Source: Palsa-504 sp963819785 (GTDB lineage: Bacteria > Actinomycetota > Actinomycetes > Streptosporangiales > Streptosporangiaceae). Taken from it: a stretch of DNA of 64,000 bases. Shown in pieces: positions 33,323 through 42,325 of this stretch. Numbering within the stretch: position 1 is the first letter of the stretch; the number at the start of each line of letters is the position of its first letter. The DNA lies in the NCBI GenBank assembly GCA_963819785.1, contig CAWFXW010000016.1, positions 186,001-250,000 on the forward strand, written 5' to 3'. Position numbers and translations under genes: made by a program. The notes under the pieces were generated by a model that was given only the letters and a program-made list of their open reading frames with translations, made no database searches and had not been told where the DNA came from.

Positions 33323-33346
33323 TGCCGTAAATGCTTGATTACGGCA
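33323..33346. promoter_or_regulatory. Lrp-type operator, 8-8-8 inverted repeat
   Basis: TGCCGTAA-ATGCTTGA-TTACGGCA, a perfect inverted repeat in an AT-rich 135-bp divergent intergenic region, 12 bases before the regulator ATG. The position suggests autoregulation and joint control of the divergent transporter. Confidence 0.65.
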
Positions 33347-33358
33347 ATAATCTTGGTT

Positions 33359-33817
33359 ATGGACGCGGTTGACCGGAAGATTATTGCCGAGCTTCAGGTG
33401 GCGGGACGCCTCACCGTCACCGAGCTGGCCGAGCGGGTCTCGCTGAGCGTGGCGCCGTGCCACCGGCGGCTGCGCGAACTGGAGCGGACCAAGGCGATCC
33501 GCGGGTACCGGGCGGTCATCGATCCCGCCGCCATCGGCCTCGGCTTCGAGGTGCTGGTCTCGGTGACCATGGAGCGGGAGGACGCCACGACGATCGCGCG
33601 TTTCGAGGCGGGCCTGGCCGAGATCGCGGAGGTGCGGCACGCGGAACGGCTGTTCGGCGACCCCGACTACCTGATCCGGGTCGCGACCGCGGACCTGGCC
33701 GCGTACCAGGAGCTGCGGGACAGCAAACTCGCCGCCCTGCCCGGCATCCAGCGGATGAGCTCCACGATCGTGATGAAGCGCATCGTCGAGGACCGGCCCT
33801 ACCCGGTCCGGCGGTGA
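33359..33817 (+). CDS. Lrp/AsnC-family transcriptional regulator
   Basis: 152 residues. The N-terminal winged HTH (VDRKIIAELQVAGRLTVTEL ... LSVAPCHRRLRELERTKAI) is joined to a C-terminal RAM/ligand-binding domain (GFEVLVSVTMEREDATTIAR ... LFGDPDYLIRVATADLAAYQ). The start is ATG 33359; the longer reading frame lacks family similarity. Members bind amino acids and often control a divergent exporter, as here. Confidence 0.93.
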   Translation: MDAVDRKIIAELQVAGRLTVTELAERVSLSVAPCHRRLRELERTKAIRGYRAVIDPAAIGLGFEVLVSVTMEREDATTIARFEAGLAEIAEVRHAERLFGDPDYLIRVATADLAAYQELRDSKLAALPGIQRMSSTIVMKRIVEDRPYPVRR

Positions 33818-33837
33818 CGCGCCTCTCGTTCAGTTGC

Positions 33838-35103
33838 TCAGCTGCTCAGGAGCGCCCGGGTCGGGGACAGGCGCGCGGCGCGGATGGCGGGCAGCAGCCC
33901 GGCCAGGGCGCCGATGACGACCGCCGCGGCCAGGCCGCCGGCCCACGCTCCGGCCGGGATGACCACGGCCTCGCCGTGGCCGCGGGCGTAGGCGGTGGTC
34001 GCGGCCACGCCGACGCCGACCCCGGCGGCGCCGCCGGCCAGGGACAGCAGGATCGCCTCGGCCAGGAACTGGGCGCGGATCTGACCGCGGGTGGCGCCGA
34101 GCGCGCGGCGCAGCCCGATCTCGGAGCGGCGCTCCAGCACCGAGATGACCATGATGTTGGCCACCCCGATCGCGCCGACGAGCAGCGCCACCGCGCCCAG
34201 CCCGAGGAACAGGGTGTCGAGCGCGCCCTGGGCGTCGGCCTGGGCGGTGAGCGCGGCCGAGGGCTGGGAGACCGTCACCTGCCCCGGGCTCTCCGGGTTG
34301 GCCTGCGCGCCGAGCAGGTCGTCGACGGCGGTGGTGACGGCCTGGTCGTTCGGCGTGGTGCGGACGTAGATCTGGGATGGATGCCCGTCGAAGTGCAGGT
34401 ACTTCTCGGCGGCGGGGAAGCCGACCAGGACCGCCGAGTCGATCCCGGGCGCGTAGGGGTCCCGGTTCAAGATGCCGGTCAGGTAGAACCACTGGCCGCC
34501 GACCCAGATCCGCATCCCGGGCCGGATCCGGTCGATGCCCAGTAGCTGCGCGGCGAGGGCGCCGAGCACCACGACCGGCTGGCCGGCCGTCGCCGCGTTC
34601 AGGAACCGGCCCTGCGCCAGGCTGGTGCCCGCCGCCGCGGGCAGGTCCAGGGTGGCCGCGTCCACGCTGAGGGCGTTGGTCTCGATCGAGGGGACGTAGG
34701 GGGACTTGTAGGCGTCGACGCCGCTGACGGCACCGGTGTCCTGCACCGCGGTGACCCCGGGCAGCCGGGCGATCATGCCGGGCGCCGCCCGGGGCAGCTC
34801 GGCGACGCCGCCGGCCGGGGTCTGCCCGTTGGTGACGGTCAGCAGGTTGGTGCCCAGCCGGGCGATCTCGGCCAGCAGCGCGGCCTGGGAGGAGGCGGCC
34901 AGGCTCAGCACGGCCACGATCGCCGCGACGCCGATCGCGATGCCCAGCGCCGACAGCCCCGCGCGCAGCGGGCGGGTACGCAGCCCGATGCCGGCCAGGG
35001 CGGCCAGGTCCGCGGGACGCAGCCGGACCGCGGCTGGGGCGACAGGGGCGGACAGGGCGACAGGGGCAGCAGGAGCGGCCGGGTGCCCGGCGGAGCCGGT
35101 CAT
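33838..35103 (-). CDS. MacB-like ABC transporter permease
   Basis: 421 residues. One N-terminal TM helix (LSALGIAIGVAAIVAVLSLA), a large extracytoplasmic MacB_PCD domain (about 60-290) and three C-terminal TM helices of the FtsX domain (LGLGAVALLVGAIGVANIMV; LLSLAGGAAGVGVGVAATTA; GLAAAVVIGALAGLLPAIRA). It partners with the ATPase at 35100 (4-base overlap) and the adaptor at 35807, a MacAB-like exporter of peptides, lipids or drugs. Transcribed with the lipoprotein gene upstream. Confidence 0.92.
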   Translation of the reverse strand: MTGSAGHPAAPAAPVALSAPVAPAAVRLRPADLAALAGIGLRTRPLRAGLSALGIAIGVAAIVAVLSLAASSQAALLAEIARLGTNLLTVTNGQTPAGGVAELPRAAPGMIARLPGVTAVQDTGAVSGVDAYKSPYVPSIETNALSVDAATLDLPAAAGTSLAQGRFLNAATAGQPVVVLGALAAQLLGIDRIRPGMRIWVGGQWFYLTGILNRDPYAPGIDSAVLVGFPAAEKYLHFDGHPSQIYVRTTPNDQAVTTAVDDLLGAQANPESPGQVTVSQPSAALTAQADAQGALDTLFLGLGAVALLVGAIGVANIMVISVLERRSEIGLRRALGATRGQIRAQFLAEAILLSLAGGAAGVGVGVAATTAYARGHGEAVVIPAGAWAGGLAAAVVIGALAGLLPAIRAARLSPTRALLSS

Positions 35104-35810
35104 GAGGGTTCCCTGACGTCGGCGACGATGTGCCCGTCGAGCATCTCGATGCGCCGCCGCGTGCGGGCGGCGACCGCGTGGTCGTGGGTGATGACGATCA
35201 CCGTGGTGCCCTGGCGGTTGAGTTCGTCCAGCAGGTTCAGGATCGAGGCCCCGGTGGCCGAGTCCAGGTTCCCGGTCGGCTCGTCGGCCAGCACCAGCGG
35301 CGGGCGGCCCGCGATCGCCCGGGCGATCGCGACCCGCTGGCGCTCGCCGCCGGACAGCTGGGCGGGCCGGACGGCGGCCTTATGCGCCAGCCCGACCCGG
35401 GCCAGGGCCGCGGCGGCCGCCTGCCGCCGCCGCACGCGGGAGACCCCGGCGTACAGCAGCCCGTCGGCGACGTTGCCGAGCACGCTCTGGTGCTCGGCCA
35501 GGAAGAACTGCTGGAACACGAACCCGATCCGGGACGCTCGCAACGCCGACAGCTCCCGGTCGCGCATCCGGGCCACGTCCAGGCCGGTGACGCGCACCGA
35601 CCCGGCCGTCGGCTTGTCCAGGGTGCCCATCAGGTGCAGCAGCGTGGACTTGCCCGACCCGGACGGGCCGATCACCGCGACCAGCTCCCCGGCCGTGACG
35701 GCCAGGTCCGCCTGGTCCAGGGCCCGCACCGGCGGCTGCCCCGGGTACACCTTCGACACCCGGTCCAGCTCCAGCACCGGCGGCCGGGCCGGCCGCGCCC
35801 CGGCGGTCAC
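35100..35810 (-). CDS. MacB/LolD-type ABC transporter ATPase
   Basis: 236 residues, GTG start overlapping the adaptor stop. Walker A GPSGSGKSTLLHLMG, Q-loop GFVFQQFFLAEHQ, signature LSGGERQRVAIARAI, Walker B LVLADEPTGNLDS, H-loop VIVITHDHAVA. The length and the LDS after Walker B are typical of the LolD/MacB subfamily that works with FtsX-like permeases. Confidence 0.95.
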   Translation of the reverse strand: MTAGARPARPPVLELDRVSKVYPGQPPVRALDQADLAVTAGELVAVIGPSGSGKSTLLHLMGTLDKPTAGSVRVTGLDVARMRDRELSALRASRIGFVFQQFFLAEHQSVLGNVADGLLYAGVSRVRRRQAAAAALARVGLAHKAAVRPAQLSGGERQRVAIARAIAGRPPLVLADEPTGNLDSATGASILNLLDELNRQGTTVIVITHDHAVAARTRRRIEMLDGHIVADVREPS

Positions 35811-36898
35811 GAGGCCGGCACCACGACGCGCTGGCCGGGGGTCAGCGCCCCGGTCACCTGCACCAGCCCGTCGGCGTCATCGAAGACCGGCCCCACCGTG
35901 ACCGGCACCCAGCGCCGCGTGTTCCCCGGGCCGGCCACCTCGACGTCGTACCCCCCACCCCCCTTCGACTGGGCGAGCAGCGCCGTCACCGGCACCGCCA
36001 GGACGTTCCTCGCGGTGCCGGTGGTGATGTTCACCGTGACCGGCGCCTGGTCCAGGGTCCCGGCCGCCCCCGGGTCGGTCAGCGTCACCTGCACCGGGAT
36101 CGTCGTGGCCGGGTTCCCCTGCGCTCCGGCCGTGGTGGTTGCCACCATGCCGACCGAGGAGACCAGGCCCGGCGTGCTCGCCCCGTCCGGGAGCGTCACC
36201 GTCACGGTGTCACCGGTTTTGAGCTGCGACTGGTCGGCGACGTCGAGCGGGATCGTGACCACGTGCCGGTCCGAGGTCGCGGTCAGCACCGGGCCGTCCG
36301 CCGGGCCGCCCAGGCTCCCGGTTACCTGGCTGACCCGCAGCGCCTCCGGTTCGAACACCACCTGCCCCATGGACAGAGATCCCGGCGGGCTGGCGACCCC
36401 CAGGTGCTCCTCGAGCCGCTGCACCGCGTATGCCGTGTGCCACGAGTAGTAGTCCCAGCCCAGCGCGAGGGCATCCGCGCGGCTGGCGTAGCCGAGGTCC
36501 ACCAGGTCGTGGTTGAGCTGGGTCACGTCCTGGCCGGTGATCCCCTCCCCCAGGGCCCGCCAGTCCGGGACGCTGCCGTACATCAGCACCACCGGGGCGC
36601 CGTCACCGGTCCGGTACAGCGCCTGCCCCTGCCTGACCACCTGCCCGGCTGGCGGCAGCCAGGTCAGCGTCCCGCCGCCCCGCCCGGTCACGGTCCAGGA
36701 CCCGGCATACCCCAGCGTCGCGGTCACCGGCAGCACCGCCGACAGGTCCTGCCGGGTCACCACCGCCGTGGCCGGGGCGGGCGCGCCTTGCGCCGCGTCC
36801 GCGGCCGGGGCGGCCGGGGACAGCACCCCGGACCGCCACGCCGATACCAGCCCGGCCGCCACCACGATCACGATGCCCAGGGCCACCTTCCTGGTCAC
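35807..36898 (-). CDS. Efflux adaptor (HlyD/MacA-like) with peptidoglycan-binding domain
   Basis: 363 residues, start GTG 36898 four bases after the lipoprotein stop, SD GGGTGAG. An N-terminal TM helix (KVALGIVIVVAAGLVSAW), a lipoyl/barrel segment (LTWLPPAGQVVRQGQALYRT), a peptidoglycan-binding-like helical domain (DVTQLNHDLVDLGYASRADA ... AYAVQRLEEHLG) and beta-barrel/membrane-proximal domains (VTIPLDVADQSQLKTGDTVT). This domain order is typical of actinobacterial adaptors fused to a PG-binding module, which may dock the exporter to the cell wall. Confidence 0.85.
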   Translation of the reverse strand: MTRKVALGIVIVVAAGLVSAWRSGVLSPAAPAADAAQGAPAPATAVVTRQDLSAVLPVTATLGYAGSWTVTGRGGGTLTWLPPAGQVVRQGQALYRTGDGAPVVLMYGSVPDWRALGEGITGQDVTQLNHDLVDLGYASRADALALGWDYYSWHTAYAVQRLEEHLGVASPPGSLSMGQVVFEPEALRVSQVTGSLGGPADGPVLTATSDRHVVTIPLDVADQSQLKTGDTVTVTLPDGASTPGLVSSVGMVATTTAGAQGNPATTIPVQVTLTDPGAAGTLDQAPVTVNITTGTARNVLAVPVTALLAQSKGGGGYDVEVAGPGNTRRWVPVTVGPVFDDADGLVQVTGALTPGQRVVVPAS

Positions 36899-36902
36899 GA
36901 TC

Positions 36903-37532
36903 TCACCCGTACGCCAGCAGCGAGCCCGCGGGGTGCAGGCGCGAGCATTCATCGCCCGCGGTGGTGATCTGCCGTGGCTGCGGACGCGGGACGTTGATGT
37001 TGAACAGCGGGCGTCCCTCGGCATCGACGGTGGGGTCGGGCCAGTACGGCACCCCGTGGGAGCGCATGCACTGGGCGAATACCCGCCCGGCGCTCAGCGC
37101 CTGCTGCACCAGGGCCTGCGGGCAGACGCCCGCCAGGTAGCACTGCCGGAGCGAGCTGCTGGTGAGCGACGTGCCGGCCTCCGGGAGCAGGTTCTGGCAG
37201 GCGTTCTGGGCCGCGGTGTACACCGCGGTGCTGACCCCGAGCAGCCGCGCGCTGGTCTTGGGCAGCGTTCCGCTGCTGCCGGGGTCCGGATAGTCCGGCA
37301 GGCCGTGGGAACGCATGCAGTGGGCGTAGCTGACCGCTGCGCTCCCGGCGGCCGCTGATCCGGTTCCGGCACTCGCCGGGCTGCCGGGACCGGCGGATGC
37401 CGGGCCGGCGGATGCCGGGCTGGCGGGACCGGCGGATGCCGGGCTGCCGCCGCACGCCGCGAGCAGGGCCAGAGCGGCCGTGGCGATGATGGCGGCCGCG
37501 GCTCGCGCGGCCGGGATGGGTCTGGGCGTCAT
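36903..37532 (-). CDS. Lipoprotein with duplicated CMRSHG motif
   Basis: About 209 residues. The signal peptide has the lipobox ALLAAC, followed by a low-complexity Ser/Ala/Gly/Pro linker built from short repeats (SPASAGP type). The folded part contains two related blocks, YAHCMRSHGLPDYPDP and FAQCMRSHGVPYWPDP, with paired Cys. I take the second ATG (37532), which has better spacing to GTAGGA. It is the first gene of the exporter operon and may be a substrate-sensing or docking lipoprotein for the transport complex. Confidence 0.78.
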   Translation of the reverse strand: MTPRPIPAARAAAAIIATAALALLAACGGSPASAGPASPASAGPASAGPGSPASAGTGSAAAGSAAVSYAHCMRSHGLPDYPDPGSSGTLPKTSARLLGVSTAVYTAAQNACQNLLPEAGTSLTSSSLRQCYLAGVCPQALVQQALSAGRVFAQCMRSHGVPYWPDPTVDAEGRPLFNINVPRPQPRQITTAGDECSRLHPAGSLLAYG

Positions 37533-37619
37533 GCCTGCCATTCCTACGCCCGGGCCGGTGACAGCAGCGCTACCGGCGATGTTGCACGGATGTCATGCCC
37601 GCCGGCGCATGATGGCGGG

Positions 37620-38264
37620 ATGCGGGTGCTGGTGGTCGAGGACCATGCGACGCTGGCCGGCCGGATCGCTCAGGGACTGAGCCAGGCCGGGATGGCCGTG
37701 GACGCCGTGAATGACGGCGCGGCGGCGCTCGAGGCCGCCGCGCAGACGGCCTACGACGTGATCGTGCTCGACCGCGACCTGCCGGTGGTGCACGGCGACC
37801 GGGTGTGCCGCACGCTGGCCGGCGGCGGCCCGCGGATCCTCATGCTCACCGCCGCCGCGGGCGTCGAGGACCGGGTCGACGGGCTGGAACTGGGCGCGGA
37901 CGACTACCTCGGCAAGCCGTTCGCGTTCGCCGAGCTCGTCGCGCGGGTGCGGGCGCTGTCCCGCCGGCCGCCGTCCGCGCCGCCGGTGCTGCGCCGCGCG
38001 GACCTGGCCGTGGACCGCGTCCGGCACCGGGCCAGCCGCGGTGACCGGTCGCTGTCGCTGACCCGCAAGGAGTTCGGGATCCTGGAGACGCTGATGGCCG
38101 CCGACGGCGCCCTGGTCAGCGCCGAGGAACTGCTCGAGCGAGTGTGGGACGCGCATGCCGACCCGTTCAGCAACGTCGTGTCGGTGACGATGGCCCGGCT
38201 GCGGCGCAAGCTCGGCGACCCGCCGCTGATCGAGACCGTGGTGGGCAAGGGGTACCGGATGTGA
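37620..38264 (+). CDS. OmpR-family response regulator
   Basis: 214 residues. Receiver with phospho-acceptor D51 (VIVLDRDLPVVHGD) and K99 (YLGKPFAFAE), then a winged-helix DNA-binding domain (LSLTRKEFGILETLMAADGA ... VVSVTMARLRRKLGDPPLIE ... GKGYRM). Its stop overlaps the kinase start (ATGTGA). The pair is divergent from the lipoprotein-exporter operon and likely controls it. Confidence 0.94.
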   Translation: MRVLVVEDHATLAGRIAQGLSQAGMAVDAVNDGAAALEAAAQTAYDVIVLDRDLPVVHGDRVCRTLAGGGPRILMLTAAAGVEDRVDGLELGADDYLGKPFAFAELVARVRALSRRPPSAPPVLRRADLAVDRVRHRASRGDRSLSLTRKEFGILETLMAADGALVSAEELLERVWDAHADPFSNVVSVTMARLRRKLGDPPLIETVVGKGYRM

Positions 38265-39454
38265 GCCGCCCGCGGCTGACCGTCCGCACCCGGCTGACCG
38301 TGCTGTACACCGGCCTGTTCGCCGTGTGCGGGGCGATCGTAGTGGCGGTCAGCTACGCCCAGGTGGCCCAGTTGCCGGCCCAGGGGCAGGTCCAGGGAAA
38401 AGGCGGACAGCATCCTTCCCCGGCTGACCTGGCCAGGTTCGCGGCGCAGTGCCGGTCCGCGGAAACGAGCGTCCATCCCGATTCGGCACTCCTGGCCAAA
38501 TGCGCCTCGTACTACCAGCAGCAGGGCGCACAGGGCCAGCGTGATCTCACCCTGTCACACCTGCTGCAGTACTCGCTGATCGCGCTGGCCGTGGTCATCG
38601 CCCTGGCCACGGTCCTGGGCTGGATTTTCTCCGGGCGGGCCCTGCGCCCGGTACACCGGATCACGACGGCCGCCCGCGCCGCGTCCGAGCACAACCTGTC
38701 GGCGCGGGTCGCGCCGACAGGTCCCCGCGACGAGCTCCGCGAACTGGCCGAGACGTTCGACGAGATGCTCGGCCGGCTTCAGGCCGCGTTCGAGGGCCAG
38801 CAGCGGTTCATCGCCAACGCCTCGCATGAGCTGCGGACCCCGCTCGCGGTCATGCGCGCGACGGTCGACGTCGTGCTGGACAACCCGGACAGCACCAGGG
38901 ACGAGCTACGTGGCATGGCGGCGGACATCCGCGCCGCGGTGGAACACGCCGAGCACCTCATCGGCGCGCTGCTCATCCTCGCGCGCAACGAGCGCGGGCT
39001 CACCGTGCGCGAGGAGGTTGACCTGGCCACGGCCGCCGAGGACGTTCTCGACACGGCCGGCCTGGGCGACCGGCGGGTGCACGCCACGCTCGAGCCCGCC
39101 GTGATCTCGGGCGATCCGGTGCTGGCCGAACGGCTCGTCGCGAACCTGGTCGACAACGCGGTCCGGTACAACATCGCCGCCGGTGACATCTGGGTCAGCA
39201 CGCGCGCCACCGCGGGGTTCAGCCAGCTGACCGTGGCCAACACCGGCCCGGTCATCAGCCCGGCCGACACCGGCCGCATCTTCCAGCCGTTCCAGCGGCT
39301 CAGCCACCGCACGTCCCACGACGGCTCCGGGCTCGGCCTGGCCATCGTCGCGTCGATCGCCGCGATCCATGGCGGCACGGCCACCGCCCGCTCCCGCGAC
39401 GACGGCGGCCTGTCCGTCACCGTCACGATCCCCTCGGCCGGGCCTCAGTCATGA
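38261..39454 (+). CDS. Sensor histidine kinase
   Basis: 397 residues, GTG start. Two TM helices (about 13-32 and 104-124) flank a short extracytoplasmic sensor with many Gln/Ala, then HAMP (SGRALRPVHRITTAARAASE), an H-box with His189 (ANASHELRTPLAVMRATVDV), N-box LVANLVDNAVRYN and G-box SHDGSGLGLAIVASIAAIHG. It should phosphorylate the preceding regulator. This kind of kinase often senses envelope stress near MacAB-type exporters. Confidence 0.94.
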   Translation: MSRPRLTVRTRLTVLYTGLFAVCGAIVVAVSYAQVAQLPAQGQVQGKGGQHPSPADLARFAAQCRSAETSVHPDSALLAKCASYYQQQGAQGQRDLTLSHLLQYSLIALAVVIALATVLGWIFSGRALRPVHRITTAARAASEHNLSARVAPTGPRDELRELAETFDEMLGRLQAAFEGQQRFIANASHELRTPLAVMRATVDVVLDNPDSTRDELRGMAADIRAAVEHAEHLIGALLILARNERGLTVREEVDLATAAEDVLDTAGLGDRRVHATLEPAVISGDPVLAERLVANLVDNAVRYNIAAGDIWVSTRATAGFSQLTVANTGPVISPADTGRIFQPFQRLSHRTSHDGSGLGLAIVASIAAIHGGTATARSRDDGGLSVTVTIPSAGPQS

Positions 39455-39504
39455 TCATGGAACGGGGTAGTCAGGACGCGCGGCGGGCCCGGGTGCGGGC
39501 GGAA

Positions 39505-39606
39505 CGGAGCTTCGAACTCGTCTTTGGCCAGCCGTTCCTGGACGAAAGCCGCCTTGAGCACCTCGATCACCTGCTCGCGGCCCGCCGCTGCCGGGTCCTG
39601 CGGTCC
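39505..39606 (-). pseudogene. Remnant of a DUF1707 gene
   Basis: On the minus strand the bases translate to GREQVIEVLKAAFVQERLAK followed by DEFE, a clear match to the N-terminal DUF1707 motif of the two genes to the right (REQVIDTLKVAFVQGRLTED). No start, TM helices or downstream part remain. It is a third, decayed member of a local tandem family. Confidence 0.7.
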
Positions 39607-39709
39607 TGGCGTCACCGGCATTCCCGCTCGCGCAATGCAGGCTGGAGCGTGGCGCTGCTATCGCCGGGGAGCATGGCCCGTCGCGTTCCGCTAGCTATCC
39701 CCGCAGCGG

Positions 39710-40363
39710 CTAGATCGGGTCCGCGGTGGGAGTGGAGGTTAGCTGGCCACGATGGCGCCATCGATGCGCTGACCGCTGGTCGTGTGATTGCCGACGGGCA
39801 AGGCCCTTGTGAGCCGCTTCAGCGGTGTGCTGCTGACCGCGGTCGACCGGCGGGAGTGATCCGGCCGGGGCGGCGGATGCCGGGCACTGAGATGGCGTGC
39901 TGCGCGTGCCCGGGGCTGGCAGCGGCGGTAGCTGCCCGCCAGATCGCTTCTGATGCCGCACGTCGACCAGCACGCCGACCGTGACGATCGGGGCCACGAG
40001 CAAGGTGACGGCCGCCATGATGAACGCCAGGAACGCCCCCCCGTTGTCGAGGTTCGTCAGCAGGACGGCCACAACCACACCGACCGCGGCGATGATCACG
40101 CCGACGCCGATCCAGGCATCCCCGGCCCTCGGCGGCCGGATCGGAGCATCCATCCGGCCGACGGGGAGGTCCGCGGTCAGCGCGGCCAGCTCAGCACGGG
40201 ACCGCGAGGCCGACGCCCGGCCTGTCCGTTCGTCGTATTCGTCTTCGGTGAGCCGACCTTGCGCCAACGCGGCCCGCAGGGTGCGGGTCACCCGCTCGCG
40301 GTATATGAGCAGCTGATAATCGTCCCCCGCGCCTGCCGCCATCTCGTTTCCTGGCTCGGTCAT
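39710..40363 (-). CDS. DUF1707 membrane protein
   Basis: 217 residues, start ATG 40363. DUF1707 module (YRERVTRTLRAALAQGRLTE-DEYDERTGRA, about 20-70), two TM helices (WIGVGVIIAAVGVVVAVLLT; FLAFIMAAVTLLVAPIVTVG), then a long polar tail of low complexity. Family function is unknown; it is actinobacteria-specific and often regulates or accompanies envelope functions. The tail after RHQKRSGGQLPPLP looks degraded and may reflect a lost original stop. Confidence 0.72.
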   Translation of the reverse strand: MTEPGNEMAAGAGDDYQLLIYRERVTRTLRAALAQGRLTEDEYDERTGRASASRSRAELAALTADLPVGRMDAPIRPPRAGDAWIGVGVIIAAVGVVVAVLLTNLDNGGAFLAFIMAAVTLLVAPIVTVGVLVDVRHQKRSGGQLPPLPAPGTRSTPSQCPASAAPAGSLPPVDRGQQHTAEAAHKGLARRQSHDQRSAHRWRHRGQLTSTPTADPI

Positions 40364-40394
40364 CACCAGCGCCTCCCACCCGTGACGGAGCGGA

Positions 40395-40901
40395 TCATGA
40401 CGCGGGTGCCGATTCCTGGCCGGCGCCGGGCACTGACCGCGGCGGCGGTTGTCCACCGGAGTGCTTCGCGCGACGGGAGGCGATCATGACGGATACGCCG
40501 AGAATCCAGAAAATGGCATAGACGACCGCGAACCAGGTGGCCACCTCCGTGACGGTGGTAGGAGCGGGCCCGCCAGGGAGGGCGGCAAGCGTGACGAGGC
40601 CTGGCAGGATCAGCGCGTATACGACCAGCCAAGAGACCTTCGTAGCCCGCCACGGGTCGCGCGGGGGCCGGGCTCTGGTGAGCCCGGCGGGAATGTCGGC
40701 GGTCACCTCGGCCAGTTCCGTATAGGTCCGCGCCGCGTACACCTGCCCGGTCCGCGCGTCGAGTTCATCCTCGGTCAGGCGGCCCTGCACGAATGCGACC
40801 TTGAGGGTGTCGATCACCTGCTCGCGGTCGGCGTGGGACGCGCGGAGGTCACCTCCGCCCCGGCCTCCTGCGGTTGCCAGATCGGCTCCCGGTCCTGTCA
40901 T
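40395..40901 (-). CDS. DUF1707 membrane protein
   Basis: 168 residues; ATG 40901 is chosen because GGGGAGG lies 7 bases upstream. DUF1707 (REQVIDTLKVAFVQGRLTED-ELDARTGQVYAARTYTELAE), two TM helices (SWLVVYALILPGLVTLAALP; WFAVVYAIFWILGVSVMIAS), and a basic/Pro-rich tail, RRAKHSGGQPPP. Close paralogue of the neighbour at 39710; both end RxxKHSGGQPPP-like. Confidence 0.82.
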   Translation of the reverse strand: MTGPGADLATAGGRGGGDLRASHADREQVIDTLKVAFVQGRLTEDELDARTGQVYAARTYTELAEVTADIPAGLTRARPPRDPWRATKVSWLVVYALILPGLVTLAALPGGPAPTTVTEVATWFAVVYAIFWILGVSVMIASRRAKHSGGQPPPRSVPGAGQESAPAS

Positions 40902-41166
40902 CACCGCCACCTCCCCACGAGGGTGATGCAGCGAAGCGTAACGCCGCTACCCTCCGCTGGCTATCCCGGGCGGCTACATGGGGTATTCGGCGGGGATGGT
41001 CGCGCAGGATCTGGGGCAGGCCGGGGTCCGCCAGACCAGCGCGCCTGGTTCCGGCTGATCAAGGTGCCACCCCTAAGCTTGCTTGGCGCGATGGTGATGC
41101 TGCAAGGCGGCTGCATTTGCAGATACGTCCCTGAACTGCGGCGATACCCTGGCGCTTCCCTTTGGG
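40902..41166. other. Intergenic with a partial copy of the 75-bp repeat
   Basis: No gene. Bases 41112-41140 (GCTGCATTTGCAGATACGTC-CCTGAACTG) match the right half of the repeats at 43389 and 44674. Confidence 0.5.
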
Positions 41167-42325
41167 TCAGGGCTGGTCTGGTCCCGGACGGCCGGTCTGG
41201 ACGTTGGCCGATGCACGAAGCCGTTTCGGCGGGCTTGTGCCCGGGATCACGTCTTTATCGAGGTATTTCTTGAGGAGCTGTTTAAGTTCCGCGCCGTTGA
41301 TCAGCGTGATGCGATTGCGGTTGGCGAACTGCTCGCTGGCCCGGCCGAACCACGATGTGGTGACCAGTACGCCGGTTGTGGCGTTGTGGTCGGCCATTAC
41401 GCCGGTCAGGGCATGCACGGACTCAAGCCCGACCAGGCCGGTCCATCTCTTGGCCTGTATCAGGCATACGCCACCGAAAAACAGGTGCTTGCTGGTCGCG
41501 ACCGCATCGACGCCGCCATCCTTGGACGGGATCGCGGTCCATGCTTCGGCACCCATTGCCACGAACAGCTGCTTCACCAGGTGCTCGAACTCGGTGGGTG
41601 TGAGGTTGAGTAGGTTCGGCCGGGAATCGAGGCCGGCTATCACGTCCATGTCGTCGGTGAAGCGGAACCGTAGCGGGACGCGTCGAGCACACGGCTCACG
41701 AACCACTCCACGGCCTCAGGGTCACCAGAGATGAATGCCGACTGGCGGGCACGGACGTCGGCGACGCGTTTCTGGTCGGCCGCGACCTGCAGGTCGTATG
41801 CAGCCTTCGCGTTGGCAAGTGCTCGCTGGCGAGCCGCCTCGGCCTGCCCATGAGCCTCCACGGCGACACCGAAGCGGACCTGTGCCTCAGCGACCTCACG
41901 GGCGTGACGCGAGTTGCCCCCGAAGATGCGGGCCAGCCCTTTCGGATCCCCAGGAGCGAAGTCGGCCCAGTCAGGCGGAGGCTTCCCGGCGGCCAAGGCG
42001 CCAGGCTCGAAACGCGGCGGCGCTGAGGGGCCGTAAGGCCGGAGAAGCTGACTGGACGCCGTGGCAGCGCGCTGGCTAGCACCTCATCCAGGTCCCTGAC
42101 CTGCTGCTCGACCGCCGCGGATTTCGCCTCGGCCACGCCTTGCCGGGCCAGAAGATGTGCTTCCTTAGTTGCCTTCTCCCGCTCCCTAGCCAGCCTTGCA
42201 TGTTCTTTCGCCTGGCGTTCGGCCTCGCGCCGCTGCGCCGCCCTGCGGCGCTCCCACTCCGAGCGACCTCCGCCACCGGGCACAGCCGTCACCCTCCGTT
42301 CCCAGATGAGAACGATGACATGCAC
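41167..42325 (-). pseudogene. Degraded Mrr-family (type IV) restriction endonuclease
   Basis: Three pieces in three frames. The 5' piece is a charged coiled coil (ERRRAAQRREAERQAKEHAR). The middle piece (DWADFAPGDPKGLARIFGGN, ending FVSRVLDASRY) is in another frame. The 3' piece (41167-41706) has the Mrr catalytic domain: DVIAGLDSRPNLLNLTPTEF, GGVDAVA...CLIQAKRW (PD-(D/E)xK core) and GVLVTTSWFGRASEQFA. In intact relatives a long segment separates the last two pieces; here it is missing, so the gene has frameshifts and an internal deletion. The remaining 179-residue catalytic ORF could still be expressed, but probably is not. Confidence 0.8.
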
